A stretch of DNA of 64,000 nucleotides, taken from assembly GCA_004297775.1 (NCBI GenBank), contig SCUE01000007.1, positions 248,001 through 312,000 on the forward strand. The letters are read 5' to 3'. The translations under genes and the position numbers were made by a program. Source of the stretch: Chloroflexota bacterium (GTDB taxonomy: Bacteria > Chloroflexota > UBA6077 > FW602-bin22). The notes below the pieces were generated by a model. The model did not search any database, was not told where the DNA came from, and was given only the letters and a program-made list of their open reading frames with translations. Positions 28,652 through 37,426 of this stretch are shown one piece after another (positions within the stretch are counted from its first letter, which is position 1; the number at the start of each line of letters is the position of its first letter).

Positions 28652-29692
28652 CTAGCCGCCGATCTGGGACATCGACCTCGATGCGCGATGAAACGCGGGT
28701 CCCTCGTTGATGTGGTGCTTTAGTTCCTTGTGGCCGACCGCGCGTTGAATGATCTCCGCCAGTTGCCAATCCTCGGCGCCGTCGCGCATCGGCCCGCGAA
28801 GATCCCACTCATCAATGGAGAATAAACAGGTGCGAATCTGGCCATCGGCCGTGATGCGCAATCGATCGCACGTCGAGCAGAATGGCTCGCTGACCGGATT
28901 GATGAATCCGATCTCCCCGATTCCATCGGCGAATCGATAGACGCGCGAGGTCGAACTCGGGTCGACCGAGACCGGCGCCAGCGGCTTCCAGGCGTGAATC
29001 ATCTCGTAGATCTCGCGCCCGGCCAGGACTTGATCCCTCTGCCAGTTGCCGTCGGCGTCGAGCGGCATGAACTCGATGAATCGCACGACGTACTGCTTGC
29101 GTCGCGCCAGTTCCGCGAACGGAATCACCTCGTCCTCGGTGAATCCACGCATCGCGACGGCGTTCACCTTGATCGGCCGAATCGTCGGGTGTCGCTCCAG
29201 TTCTTCGAGTCCTTCCAGAACCTGATGAAGGCAATCCCGGCGCGTTATCCGATGGAACTTGTCGCGCACCAGTGAATCGAGCGACACGTTGATTCGCGTC
29301 AGGCCCGCGTCCGCCAGCGGGCCGGCCAGTTCCTTCAGGCGAAAACCGTTCGTCGTCAGGCTGAGGCTCTGCAAGCCTTCATCGAGGAGCGGGTTCAATC
29401 GTCGAATGAGATCTGGCAGACCGGCGCGCACGGTCGGCTCGCCGCCGGTCAATCGAATGCCGCGGATTCCCATCTTCACGAACAGTCCGGCCACGCGCAC
29501 GATCTCGTCGACCGTGAGGACCTTGTCGTTCTTCAACCAGCGAAGGCCCTCTTCCGGCATGCAATACACACATCGGAAATTGCAGCGATCTGTAATCGAG
29601 ATACGCAGGTCGCCCATCTGGCGCCCGTATGAATCAACCAGATGCGCCGGTATCACCGGCGTCGCGAGCGCCATGGGCGGGTAGTCTACCAT
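28652..29692 (-). CDS. moaA: GTP 3',8-cyclase MoaA (molybdenum cofactor)
   Basis: 346 aa radical-SAM enzyme; with MoaC makes cyclic pyranopterin monophosphate from GTP. N-terminal [4Fe-4S] motif C37-N-F-R-C41-V-Y-C44; C-terminal cluster cysteines C272, C275 and C289; L-T-G-G-E-P for SAM; the essential C-terminal Gly-Gly is present. ATG 29692 has GAGG nearby; an ATG at 29674 is possible. A TAAAAT box about 20 nt upstream may be its -10. Other moa genes are not in the window. Confidence 0.95.
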   Translation of the reverse strand: MVDYPPMALATPVIPAHLVDSYGRQMGDLRISITDRCNFRCVYCMPEEGLRWLKNDKVLTVDEIVRVAGLFVKMGIRGIRLTGGEPTVRAGLPDLIRRLNPLLDEGLQSLSLTTNGFRLKELAGPLADAGLTRINVSLDSLVRDKFHRITRRDCLHQVLEGLEELERHPTIRPIKVNAVAMRGFTEDEVIPFAELARRKQYVVRFIEFMPLDADGNWQRDQVLAGREIYEMIHAWKPLAPVSVDPSSTSRVYRFADGIGEIGFINPVSEPFCSTCDRLRITADGQIRTCLFSIDEWDLRGPMRDGAEDWQLAEIIQRAVGHKELKHHINEGPAFHRASRSMSQIGG

Positions 29693-29727
29693 GAGGCCTC
29701 GTTCCTAACCCCATTTTAGAAAGAAAC

Positions 29728-29741
29728 GGCTTTCGAAAGCC
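29728..29741. promoter_or_regulatory. Perfect 14-bp palindrome upstream of the PIG-L gene
   Basis: GGCTTTCGAAAGCC, in the 65-bp divergent gap between moaA and the deacetylase gene, 16 nt before ATG 29758. It could be an operator for a dimeric regulator or a small mRNA hairpin. Confidence 0.35.
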
Positions 29742-29757
29742 ACGGAGCACAGGACAC

Positions 29758-30450
29758 ATGAGCAAGCGCGCAATGGCGATCGTCGCGCACTGCGACGACA
29801 TCGAATTCGGCTGCGCCGGCACGATCGCGACGTGGGTTCGCGATGGCTACGAGGTGATGTACGTCATCTGCACCGACAGTTCGAAGGGCAGCGAGGACCC
29901 GAACATCGGCCGGGATCAACTGGTGGAGCTGCGTGAGGCCGAGCAGCGGGCGTCGGCGAAGATCGTCGGCGTTTCGGAGATCGTGTTTCTGCCGTACGCT
30001 GATGGCGACCTGCGCGATGACGACTCGCTGCGCAGGGATCTCTGCCGCTTGATCCGATCCTGGAAACCGGAGCGGGTCATCACCTTCGATCCGTCGATGC
30101 GCTGGTCCCCCGGCGGCTACGTCAACCATCCGGATCACATCGCGGTCGGAAATGCCGCGCTCACAGCCGTCTATCCATTTGCGAGGAACCGTCCGACCTA
30201 TCCCGAGCTGCTTGCGGAGGGGCTCGAGCCGTTCACAGTCAGCGAGCTCTGGATGTACTCGTTCGGCGATCCCAATCGCTGGGTCGACATCTCGTCGACG
30301 ATCGACCTCAAGATCGCGGCCCTCCGCGCCCACGCGAGCCAGATGAAGACATGGGACCCGGAACCGATGGTGCGCGCCTGGGCGAAGCGCGGCGGGGCGG
30401 GACAACTGATCGACGCCGCCGAGACTTTTCGGGTGCTGAAACTCGACTGA
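29758..30450 (+). CDS. PIG-L/LmbE family N-deacetylase
   Basis: 230 aa, zinc-dependent deacetylase family (MshB, BshB, PIG-L). The metal motif is A-H-C-D-D (residues 10-14; usual A-H-P-D-D) with E and G-C after it; the second His motif is N-H-P-D-H-I-A. It would remove acetyl from an N-acetyl sugar or glycoside such as a thiol cofactor precursor, but no bacillithiol/mycothiol genes are nearby. Followed after 10 bp by the UDG gene. Confidence 0.88.
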   Translation: MSKRAMAIVAHCDDIEFGCAGTIATWVRDGYEVMYVICTDSSKGSEDPNIGRDQLVELREAEQRASAKIVGVSEIVFLPYADGDLRDDDSLRRDLCRLIRSWKPERVITFDPSMRWSPGGYVNHPDHIAVGNAALTAVYPFARNRPTYPELLAEGLEPFTVSELWMYSFGDPNRWVDISSTIDLKIAALRAHASQMKTWDPEPMVRAWAKRGGAGQLIDAAETFRVLKLD

Positions 30451-30460
30451 TCGGCCACGC

Positions 30461-31060
30461 GTGGATGAGAGGGGGCGAGCCTTCGGTTGCCTCGTCGAAC
30501 ACACCCAGCGATGCCGCCTCTGCGCAACGATGGACGGGCGGCGACGGGTCCTCTCCCGACTCAACGGACCGATCGACGCGGCGGCGATCTTCGTGGCCGA
30601 GGCGCCGGGACGGCTCGGAGCGGACCGGACTGGTGTGCCGCTATCCGGCGATCAGACGGCCCGCAACTTCGACTGGCTGTTATCTCGAGCCGGCCTCACC
30701 CGCGACGACGTCTTCATCACGAACGCGGTGCTCTGTAATCCGCGCGACGCAGCCGGGAACAATCGGCCGCCGACTCGGTCCGAAATCGCGCGCTGCCGCG
30801 AACATCTCGCCGCGACTCTCGCGATCGTAAGAGCTCCCCTCGTCGTCGCACTCGGATCGGCCGCGCTGACCGCGCTCGACGCGATCGAAGGCCACGATCT
30901 GCGCCTCGCGCGCGACGTGGGCCGCCCGGTCGCGTGGCAGGAGCGCCGGCTGGTCGCGCTCTACCATCCCGGACCGCGCGCGCGCGTCCATCGCCCGGTG
31001 AGCGATCAGGAAGCCGACTTCGAAGCTCTCGGAACTACAATTCGCGAAAGCGGTTGGTGA
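30461..31060 (+). CDS. Uracil-DNA glycosylase, Fe-S family 4/5
   Basis: 199 aa. Removes uracil (and perhaps other deaminated bases) from DNA. Motif 1 A-E-A-P-G-R-L-G-A-D-R-T-G with P-L-S-G, motif 2 Y-H-P-G-P-R. Four cysteines (C18, C21, C92, C112) have spacing suited to the [4Fe-4S] cluster of families 4 and 5. Motif 1 has Ala-Asp where many family-4 enzymes have Glu. GTG 30461. Overlaps the downstream VOC gene by 4 nt. Confidence 0.85.
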   Translation: MDERGRAFGCLVEHTQRCRLCATMDGRRRVLSRLNGPIDAAAIFVAEAPGRLGADRTGVPLSGDQTARNFDWLLSRAGLTRDDVFITNAVLCNPRDAAGNNRPPTRSEIARCREHLAATLAIVRAPLVVALGSAALTALDAIEGHDLRLARDVGRPVAWQERRLVALYHPGPRARVHRPVSDQEADFEALGTTIRESGW

Positions 31061-31437
31061 TCAAGGGGATACCGTACCTACAGTTGGCGGTTGAACACTG
31101 GTCAATCGCGCTCGAGTTCTATCGCGATCTGCTCGGGTTGCCGATCGAACAGGTACTCGAATCGGAGCAGTGGGTTGCGTTTGATCTGGCTGGGGCGAAG
31201 CTCGTGATTTACGGCGGCGGTATCGGATCGGATCGCCCGAAGGGATGGGATCGAAACGCCTTCATCCCGAACGTCGAATGCGATGAGATCGAGGCGACCG
31301 TCGCCGAACTGGTGCGCCGGGGCGTGCCCTTTGTCGCGCCGCTGGCGATTCGTCCCGACGGATACAAGGTAGCCACCTGCGTCGATCCGGAAGGCAATCG
31401 AATTCAACTCTTCGAGTGGACAAGGACTAATGAGTAA
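31057..31437 (+). CDS. VOC superfamily (glyoxalase-like) protein
   Basis: 126 aa. Single VOC unit pair: G-I-P-Y-L-Q-L-A-V-E-H, E-F-Y-R-D-L-L-G-L-P, and the second half ending C-V-D-P-E-G-N-R-I-Q-L-F-E-W with the metal-binding Glu. GTG 31057 overlaps the UDG stop (GTGA); a TTG one codon earlier is possible. The gene's end overlaps trxB by 8 nt, so UDG-VOC-trxB form one transcript. Confidence 0.8.
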   Translation: MIKGIPYLQLAVEHWSIALEFYRDLLGLPIEQVLESEQWVAFDLAGAKLVIYGGGIGSDRPKGWDRNAFIPNVECDEIEATVAELVRRGVPFVAPLAIRPDGYKVATCVDPEGNRIQLFEWTRTNE

Positions 31438-32365
31438 CGACAGCCGCAACATCATCATTCTTGGCTCGGGGCCGGCTGGCCTGACGGCCGCGATCTACGC
31501 GTCGCGGGCGGCATTGGAGCCGCTTGTCATCGCGGGCGCACAGTCCGGCGGCCAACTCATGCTGACCTCCGAGGTCGAGAACTACCCGGGCTTCCCGGAA
31601 GGCGTCGAAGGGCCGGAGCTGATGCGTCGGTTTCGCGAGCAGGCGGAGAAGTTCGGCGCCGAGTTCATCGACGACGACGCCGTTTCGGTCGATTTCCAGA
31701 AACGCCCGTTCGAAGTCACGACATCGGGCGGCACGCGCCGCGGCCAGGCGGTCATCATCGCGACCGGGGCATCGGCAATCTGGCTCGGTCTCGAATCGGA
31801 AACGCGTCTGCGCGGTCGAGGTGTTTCGAGTTGCGCCACCTGCGATGGATTCTTCTTCCGGGGCAAGGAACTGGTCGTCGTCGGAGGCGGCGACACCGCG
31901 ATGGAAGAGGCGACCTTCCTGACGCGCTTCGCGACCAAAGTCACGATCGTGCATCGCCGCGACGCGCTTCGCGCGTCGAAGATCATGCAGGATCGCGCGA
32001 TGAAGGATCCCAAGATCTCCTTCATCTGGGACAGCGAGATCGTCGAAGTCCTCGGCAAGGACAGCGTCGAGGGAGTGAAACTTCGTAATGTTCGCACCGG
32101 CGCACGGCGCGACTTCGACACTGGCGGTGTCTTCCTGGCGATCGGCTACCGGCCGAACACCGATTTCCTCACGGGCCAAATCGCCCTCAACGAGAAGGGG
32201 TACATCGTGCCACTTGCCGACACGGAGACGCAGACGAACATCCCCGGAGTCTTCGTGGCCGGTGACGTCGAGGACTTCCATTATCGTCAGGCCGTAACCG
32301 CGGCCGGCGCCGGTTGCAAAGCCGCGCTCGACGCCGAGCGGTATCTGGCGTCACTCGAAGACTAA
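31430..32365 (+). CDS. trxB: Thioredoxin reductase
   Basis: 311 aa, low-molecular-weight FAD/NADPH thioredoxin reductase. FAD site G-S-G-P-A-G (12-17), redox disulfide C135-A-T-C138, NADPH site V-V-G-G-G-D-T-A, and FAD-contacting V-F-V-A-G-D-V. It reduces thioredoxins and possibly the two-domain disulfide oxidoreductase/selenoprotein at 13349, since PDO-type proteins often pair with TrxB. AAGGA precedes the ATG. Confidence 0.95.
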   Translation: MSNDSRNIIILGSGPAGLTAAIYASRAALEPLVIAGAQSGGQLMLTSEVENYPGFPEGVEGPELMRRFREQAEKFGAEFIDDDAVSVDFQKRPFEVTTSGGTRRGQAVIIATGASAIWLGLESETRLRGRGVSSCATCDGFFFRGKELVVVGGGDTAMEEATFLTRFATKVTIVHRRDALRASKIMQDRAMKDPKISFIWDSEIVEVLGKDSVEGVKLRNVRTGARRDFDTGGVFLAIGYRPNTDFLTGQIALNEKGYIVPLADTETQTNIPGVFVAGDVEDFHYRQAVTAAGAGCKAALDAERYLASLED

Positions 32366-32383
32366 CTCGACATTCCTGGGGGC

Positions 32384-32400
32384 GCGGGCATCTTGCCCGC
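32384..32400. terminator. Hairpin between convergent trxB and ridA
   Basis: GCGGGC - ATCTT - GCCCGC, six G:C-rich pairs in the 44-bp gap after trxB, followed by TATAT. Could end both trxB and, in reverse, ridA transcripts. Confidence 0.5.
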
Positions 32401-32409
32401 TATATCGAC

Positions 32410-32796
32410 TCATTCGGGCACGTAGGCGATCGCGTCGAACGACACCGGTGATCGCGCCGCCGGAACGGTAACGAGCGAACGTGCCGGTCGCGGCTCGTTT
32501 GCGAAATATTGCGTGTACACCTCGTTGATCGTCGCGAAATCGGCCATGTCGCGAATGTAGAGCGTCACCTTCAGCACCTGATCGAGTGACGACCCGCCAG
32601 CCTCGACGATCGCCTTGATGTTTTCGAGCGCGTTGCGCGTCGCGGCGCGGACGTCGCCTTCTGGCGCCGCGCCATGGGCAGGATTCGACGTCGGCACGGA
32701 CGCGGTGAAAATGAGTCGATCCCACCGGACGCCCTGGCTGTACGGTCCGATCGGCGCGGCCGCGCGATTGGTCGAGATGGCAACTTTCTGGCTCAT
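32410..32796 (-). CDS. ridA: Rid family (RidA/YjgF) enamine/imine deaminase-like protein
   Basis: 128 aa trimeric small protein. Start of family A-A-P-I-G-P-Y-S-Q-G, middle N-A-L-E-N-I-K-A-I-V, and P-A-R-S with the conserved Arg that binds the carboxylate of 2-aminoacrylate-type imines. RidA hydrolyses reactive enamines from PLP enzymes. ATG 32796 with GGGGG just upstream, 2 bases after the Zn-ADH stop codon, so same operon. The longer open frame upstream runs against the ADH gene and was not used. Confidence 0.88.
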   Translation of the reverse strand: MSQKVAISTNRAAAPIGPYSQGVRWDRLIFTASVPTSNPAHGAAPEGDVRAATRNALENIKAIVEAGGSSLDQVLKVTLYIRDMADFATINEVYTQYFANEPRPARSLVTVPAARSPVSFDAIAYVPE

Positions 32797-32798
32797 GA

Positions 32799-33866
32799 TT
32801 ACCCCCGTAAATTCACGACGATCTTGAGCGTTTCGGCCTTGGCGGTTTCGAGCCTCAGGAATCCATCTTCGACGACTCGATCGAGCCCAATGCGATGCGA
32901 AATGATCGCCTCGGCCCGGACGCGGCCGTCGCCGAGGAGGCGCACGGCGGCGCGGAAATCCTCGTCGTAGACGTGCGCCAGCGACCCAATCACCTCGATC
33001 TCGGGCGCAACGATCGCCTGGGTTACGTTGATCGGCGTGGGCGTCGAATTCAGGCCGATCACGACCACGCGACCACCACGGCGGACCAGCGACGTCGCGT
33101 AGACCCAGGTGCCGGGACCGCCGGCGCATTCGATGACGACATCGGGTCCAACTCCGCCGGTCACACGTCGTAATTCATCGGCCACGTCATCAAGCGTCGG
33201 GTCGAGGACCGCCGACGCGCCCAACTGGCGAGCCAGTTCCTTCCGCGCCGGTGAGCGCTCGACGACGAACACCTCGCCGGCGCCACCGGCGCGAGCCGCC
33301 TGCATCGCCAGGAGGCCCACCGCGCCAGCCCCAACGATGGCAACGCTCTCGCCCAGCGCCATGCGCGACCGGCGGACCGCTCGCACCGCCACCGCCAGCG
33401 GCTCGGCCAACGCCGCGCCGGCATCACTGACGCCCTCCGGCGCGCGTTCGCACATCGCGGCCGGAACCGCGCAGTACTCGGCCAACCCGCCGTCGCCGGC
33501 CAGGCCGAGCGCGGCCATGTGCTCGCAAAGATGCACCTGATGGCGACGGCACCAGTAGCAGGCGCCACAGTACAGCACGACATCCGGCGCGACTCGATCG
33601 CCAATCGCGAAGCTCCGCACGTTGCGGCCCACGGCGACGACCTCGCCGGCGAATTCGTGACCCATGATCACGGGGGCCTTCTTGCCGGTCAGAGGGTTTG
33701 GTTCCGCGACCGGCACCCAGATCGGACCCTCGCGATACTCCTCCAGATCGGTGCCGCAGATGCCGCAGTAAGCGACGCGAATGACCACATCGTCAGGGCC
33801 AGGTGTCGGGTCCGGGACCGTCTCGACACGGATGTCGTCGCGCGCGTGCCATCGAGCCGCTTTCAC
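32799..33866 (-). CDS. Zinc-dependent alcohol dehydrogenase (sorbitol/butanediol DH type)
   Basis: 355 aa MDR enzyme. Catalytic zinc: C37 (C-G-I-C-G-T-D) and H70-E71 (M-G-H-E-F-A-G). Structural zinc cysteines C99, C102, C105 and C113. NAD(P) fold with V-G-A-G-A-V-G-L-L-A and acidic E after the next strand, suggesting NAD+ use. Substrate likely a polyol or vicinal diol. Starts with GGAGGA upstream at GTG 33866; first gene of a two-gene operon with ridA. Confidence 0.88.
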   Translation of the reverse strand: MKAARWHARDDIRVETVPDPTPGPDDVVIRVAYCGICGTDLEEYREGPIWVPVAEPNPLTGKKAPVIMGHEFAGEVVAVGRNVRSFAIGDRVAPDVVLYCGACYWCRRHQVHLCEHMAALGLAGDGGLAEYCAVPAAMCERAPEGVSDAGAALAEPLAVAVRAVRRSRMALGESVAIVGAGAVGLLAMQAARAGGAGEVFVVERSPARKELARQLGASAVLDPTLDDVADELRRVTGGVGPDVVIECAGGPGTWVYATSLVRRGGRVVVIGLNSTPTPINVTQAIVAPEIEVIGSLAHVYDEDFRAAVRLLGDGRVRAEAIISHRIGLDRVVEDGFLRLETAKAETLKIVVNLRG

Positions 33867-33945
33867 CGAGTCCTCCGGCCCGACAGGATATCAGTCCTCA
33901 GCTTGATTTCGGCGACCGTCGAGGCGGGTCTGCCGTGCCTGTTCG

Positions 33946-33962
33946 TGCCACGGCCCGTGGCA
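33946..33962 (-). terminator. Hairpin downstream of the HTH/coiled-coil gene
   Basis: TGCCACG - GCC - CGTGGCA, seven perfect pairs, 45 bp after the stop of the gene at 34008 and 80 bp before the Zn-ADH start. No T-run. Confidence 0.4.
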
Positions 33963-34007
33963 GTTCTCTGGCCGGTGGTCAGAGTTCTGGCGCGGCGCGA
34001 CAGGGAA

Positions 34008-34826
34008 TCAGTCTCGGCGGAAGATCCTTGTCAACCAGGACCAGGTCGACGCGGACTCGGGCGGCGCGGCGAGCGCGCGCAATTGGTCGGTCGTCGACTT
34101 CAACTGTGCCTGTGAGTATCCGAGTTGCATCGCGAGCTTCATGCGTTCGTCCTGAAGCCGCTCGATCTCGGAGATCGCCTGCTCCAATCGAGCGCTCAGG
34201 GCGCCGATCGCAGTCGTGGCCACTTCGACGGTCGCCTTCGAATGCGCGATCTCGATTGCGAGATCGTCCTGGACAGCCAGCGGTCCCGGCAATGCGTCAG
34301 CCGAATCGGCGCCATCGTCGTCGCCAGCGGCCAGAATTGCGCCCAGTACCGAAGTCAGCTGGTTGACTTCAGCTTCGGTCGCTTCTGACTCCGGCCGAGC
34401 AGCCTCGACCGTGCGGCGCGCCGCGACCTCCGGGTTCACAGTTACCGCATCCAACTCCGGCGCGCCCTCACGGGGCACAATCGGCGATTCCGACGCTTCT
34501 CCCGCCCGGGAATTCCCCGCGAGCGCCTGCTCGCCTCGGCCAGACGCCACGACAGAGGCCTGCACCGCGCCGGCGATCGGGCCGAGCCGACCACCGAACT
34601 CATCGGCCGGAATGTCGATCGGTGACTTGATTTCCTTGTGACCGTGGCCGTTCCCGTTGCCGTGGGCATCCTCGGCCGCCGCGACATTCAACAGCGAACT
34701 CAGGTCGATCAGCCAGTCGTCGCCGGCCCGTTCGGCGTCGACACGCCCGGCCAGAATCCATTTTTCGATCGTCTCCGGACTACGCCCGGTCGCGAGGACG
34801 GCATCCTCGACGATCAGTCTTGCCAT
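34008..34826 (-). CDS. Unknown protein: HTH-like N-terminus, low-complexity middle, coiled coil
   Basis: 272 aa from ATG 34826. Residues 1-50 resemble an excisionase/MerR-type winged HTH (A-T-G-R-S-P-E-T-I-E-K-W-I-L-A-G-R-V). Residues 60-200 are Gly/Asp/Ala/Glu-rich and probably disordered; 200-255 are heptad-like (S-A-R-L-E-Q-A-I-S-E-I-E-R-L-Q-D-E-R); the end is W-S-W-L-T-R-I-F-R-R. A DNA-binding organiser or regulator is possible, but the function is unknown. A TATCAT box 9 nt before the ATG suggests a leaderless mRNA. Divergent from the response regulator gene. Confidence 0.6.
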   Translation of the reverse strand: MARLIVEDAVLATGRSPETIEKWILAGRVDAERAGDDWLIDLSSLLNVAAAEDAHGNGNGHGHKEIKSPIDIPADEFGGRLGPIAGAVQASVVASGRGEQALAGNSRAGEASESPIVPREGAPELDAVTVNPEVAARRTVEAARPESEATEAEVNQLTSVLGAILAAGDDDGADSADALPGPLAVQDDLAIEIAHSKATVEVATTAIGALSARLEQAISEIERLQDERMKLAMQLGYSQAQLKSTTDQLRALAAPPESASTWSWLTRIFRRD

Positions 34827-34835
34827 AACGTCGGA

Positions 34836-34841
34836 ATGATA
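34836..34841 (-). promoter_or_regulatory. Candidate -10 box of the HTH/coiled-coil gene
   Basis: TATCAT on the minus strand, 9 nt before ATG 34826, with no ribosome binding site in between. Confidence 0.4.
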
Positions 34842-34879
34842 GGGGACGGCCGGCTTAAATCCTTGTAAGAAGGCCCCCG

Positions 34880-34885
34880 TATAAT
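34880..34885 (+). promoter_or_regulatory. Consensus -10 box of the response regulator gene
   Basis: TATAAT, perfect consensus, 9 nt before ATG 34895. TTAAAT 19 bp upstream is a poor -35. Transcription would start at or a few bases before the ATG, so a leaderless message. Confidence 0.55.
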
Positions 34886-34894
34886 CGGATCGGG

Positions 34895-35629
34895 ATGTCC
34901 GTAGGCGCGGCCGAGCGCCGGATTCTGATCGTGGATGACGAGCCAAACCTCGTCGACGCGGTCCGGATCTGGCTCGAGATGGAAGGCTTTCTCGTCGTCT
35001 CGGCAATCACCGGCCGCGAGGCGTTGGAGAAGGTCCGCGACCTGCTACCCGATCTGATCATCCTCGACGTGATGATGCCGGGTATGGACGGGTTCGAGAC
35101 CCTGCGCGAACTGCGCAAGATCTCATCCGTTCCGGTCATTATGTTGACCGCCCGCGCGGAAGAGGATGACCGGGTCCGCGGACTCAAGCTGGGCGCCGAT
35201 GATTACGTCGCAAAGCCTTTCTCGCAGCGTGAGCTCGCGTCGCGCGTTCAGGCGGTCCTCCGGCGGGCCGAGGCGCCGCCGCTGATCGCGAAGACCGACG
35301 TGCGCGTCGATGACGATCTCACGATCGATTTCAGTCGCGCCGAGGTACATCTACGCGGCGAGCGAGTGCAGCTCACGCCGACCGAGTACCGCCTCCTCTA
35401 CCACCTGGCCAGCAATCCCGGACGCGTGCTGCCCAACGAGTCGATCCTGGCCAAGGTCTGGGGAATGGAGTACCGCGAAGAGGAACACTACGTCCGCCTT
35501 TACGTGAACTACCTCCGCCAGAAGATCGAGCCGGACCCATCTCATCCGAAGTATGTTCTGACCGAGCGAGGTCTCGGCTATCGGTTCGTCGATTTTCGTC
35601 AGCCGGGCCGCGCGGCGGGTCGCCGGTGA
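34895..35629 (+). CDS. OmpR/PhoB-family response regulator
   Basis: 244 aa. Receiver domain with acidic pocket D14-D15, phospho-acceptor Asp58 (I-I-L-D-V-M-M-P), T85 and K107 (A-K-P-F). C-terminal winged helix: L-T-P-T-E-Y-R-L-L then [12 protein letters not shown] and the wing G-L-G-Y-R-F. Overlaps the kinase gene by 4 nt (GTGA), so it is a cognate pair. Confidence 0.94.
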   Translation: MSVGAAERRILIVDDEPNLVDAVRIWLEMEGFLVVSAITGREALEKVRDLLPDLIILDVMMPGMDGFETLRELRKISSVPVIMLTARAEEDDRVRGLKLGADDYVAKPFSQRELASRVQAVLRRAEAPPLIAKTDVRVDDDLTIDFSRAEVHLRGERVQLTPTEYRLLYHLASNPGRVLPNESILAKVWGMEYREEEHYVRLYVNYLRQKIEPDPSHPKYVLTERGLGYRFVDFRQPGRAAGRR

Positions 35630-37362
35630 GCGCCGACCTCGAAATCCCCGCCTATCTCGAGCACGCGCTGGCTGGCCTGCGAGACGCGTCCGAGGTCGGC
35701 CCGACACTGAACGGACTGCTCTCGGCCGTGCGCGGCTTGCTCTCGGCCGAGAGTGCCTACATCCTGCGCCGGCAGGGCAATGCACTGGCGCTCATGGCGG
35801 CCGACCCCCCGTCTGACACCACGGTGGCGCCGGCCGCGATCGCGGATGGCGGTTCGGAGGCGCGCGCGGTCACGACCGGGTTGACGGTGATCGATCGCGC
35901 GGCCCGATCACCCTTCGTGCCGCGTCCCGAGCTGGCTCTGGTTGCCACGCCGATCATCGTTCGTGGCGAAACGCTCGGCGTCCTGGCCGCCACCCGGCCG
36001 AGCCTGTTCGTGCCGAGCGAGGTGCGCTGGCTGCGCATCCTGGCGCAGGTGGGCGGAATCGCCCTGGAGAACGCGCGTCTGCTCGAGGCGGAGCGCCGGC
36101 GCGCGCGCTACGGCGAGACCGTCGGCGCCCTGGCCACGATCGAGCGAGTCGACGTCGGCCCATTCTGTCAGCGCATGGCCGCCGTCATCAATGACGTGAT
36201 GAACGCCGACCTGACCGACGTGATGCTCAGCCGGTCGTCCGTCCCGGCCGCGACTGGCCGCGGCGCGACCCCGGCCGGCGACCGAAGTGAACTTATTCGG
36301 CTCGGCGAGGCGCGGCGTGAGGACGTGTCGATCGCAACGGGCCTTGAAAGTATCGATGTGATGCGGGGCGGCGCGTTCGCGGCCTCGTACCTGACCAGCG
36401 CGCCCTACCGATGCGCCGATGCACGGGAGAACCCGAAGGCGCCGGCGGCGCTTCGCAACGTCGGCATTCGCTCGATTCTGGCCGTTCCGATCCCGGGCGA
36501 CGATCTGGCCCAGGGTCTGCTGATCGTCGCGAGTCGGCAGCCGTCGGCCTTCGACGCGGACGACGCGGCCTTCCTTCGGCTGATCGCCGAACGGGTCGGC
36601 CTGCTCTTGCGCCACGCCGAGGTCGAGCGCGAACGCGCCCGCACGTCCGCGCGCCAGGAGTTTCTGACGGTCGTTTCCCACGAGTTGAAGACACCGGTCG
36701 CGGTCATCAAGGCCTATACCGAAGTGCTGGAGAGACGCGGCGAGGTTGCCCGGTGGGCCGATCGCGATCGCCAGATCGTCGATCGCATCCAGGATCAGGC
36801 CGATCGCATGCTGGCCATGATCGAGCAGTTACTCGATCTCCAGCGGCTGGAGGCTGGACGCCTCACGCTCGACCTATCGCGTTTCGAACTCGGAGATCTC
36901 GTGCGCCGTTCGATCGAAGCCATCCAGGCCACGACCACTCGGCACACGTTCGTCACGCACGTGGACGAAGGCGTCTCGGTACGAGCCGATCGGCGGCGCA
37001 TGGAGGAGGTCTTGACGAACCTGCTTGATAACGCCGTGAAGTACGCGCCCGGTGGCGGCTCGATCGCGGTGGAACTACGCCGTGAGAACTCGGACTCGAT
37101 CTTGCTCAGCGTCGCCGACCAGGGCATCGGTATCGCGTCGGAGGACATCGAGCGAGTCTTCGATCGTTTCTATCAGGTCGGCGCGGGAACGTTCAGCCGC
37201 GGTCACGTTGGCCTCGGCCTGGGCCTCTACATCGTCCACGAAATCATCGAGCGGCACGGTGGCCGCGTGTGGGTCGAGTCGTCGCCCGGGCACGGATCGA
37301 CGTTCTTCGCCCGACTACCGGTCGAGGCCGGGGTGATCGACGAGGTCACCGACGCGGCCTGA
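35626..37362 (+). CDS. Cytoplasmic GAF-domain sensor histidine kinase
   Basis: 578 aa, no transmembrane segment. Two GAF-like sensor regions (about 20-165 and 190-330), a short coiled linker, HisKA with S-H352-E-L-K-T-P, and an HATPase_c domain with N-L-L-D-N-A-V-K-Y (N box), D-Q-G-I-G-I (G1), F-D-R-F-Y (F box) and L-G-L-G-L-Y-I-V (G2). It senses a cytosolic signal, unknown here, and phosphorylates the regulator encoded just upstream. GTG start. Confidence 0.92.
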   Translation: MSADLEIPAYLEHALAGLRDASEVGPTLNGLLSAVRGLLSAESAYILRRQGNALALMAADPPSDTTVAPAAIADGGSEARAVTTGLTVIDRAARSPFVPRPELALVATPIIVRGETLGVLAATRPSLFVPSEVRWLRILAQVGGIALENARLLEAERRRARYGETVGALATIERVDVGPFCQRMAAVINDVMNADLTDVMLSRSSVPAATGRGATPAGDRSELIRLGEARREDVSIATGLESIDVMRGGAFAASYLTSAPYRCADARENPKAPAALRNVGIRSILAVPIPGDDLAQGLLIVASRQPSAFDADDAAFLRLIAERVGLLLRHAEVERERARTSARQEFLTVVSHELKTPVAVIKAYTEVLERRGEVARWADRDRQIVDRIQDQADRMLAMIEQLLDLQRLEAGRLTLDLSRFELGDLVRRSIEAIQATTTRHTFVTHVDEGVSVRADRRRMEEVLTNLLDNAVKYAPGGGSIAVELRRENSDSILLSVADQGIGIASEDIERVFDRFYQVGAGTFSRGHVGLGLGLYIVHEIIERHGGRVWVESSPGHGSTFFARLPVEAGVIDEVTDAA

Positions 37363-37370
37363 CTGGATCG

Positions 37371-37411
37371 GGCCGCCGGCGGGTGAAGACTCCGACACCC
37401 TCCCGGCGGCC
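37371..37411. terminator. Strong hairpin between convergent kinase and hsp20 genes
   Basis: GGCCGCCGG then C and GGGT, 12-nt loop, ACCC then TC and CCGGCGGCC: 13 pairs with a small internal loop, in the 64-bp gap between two stop codons. Fits a bidirectional terminator without a T-run. Confidence 0.6.
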
Positions 37412-37426
37412 AACCAAGATCGGGAA

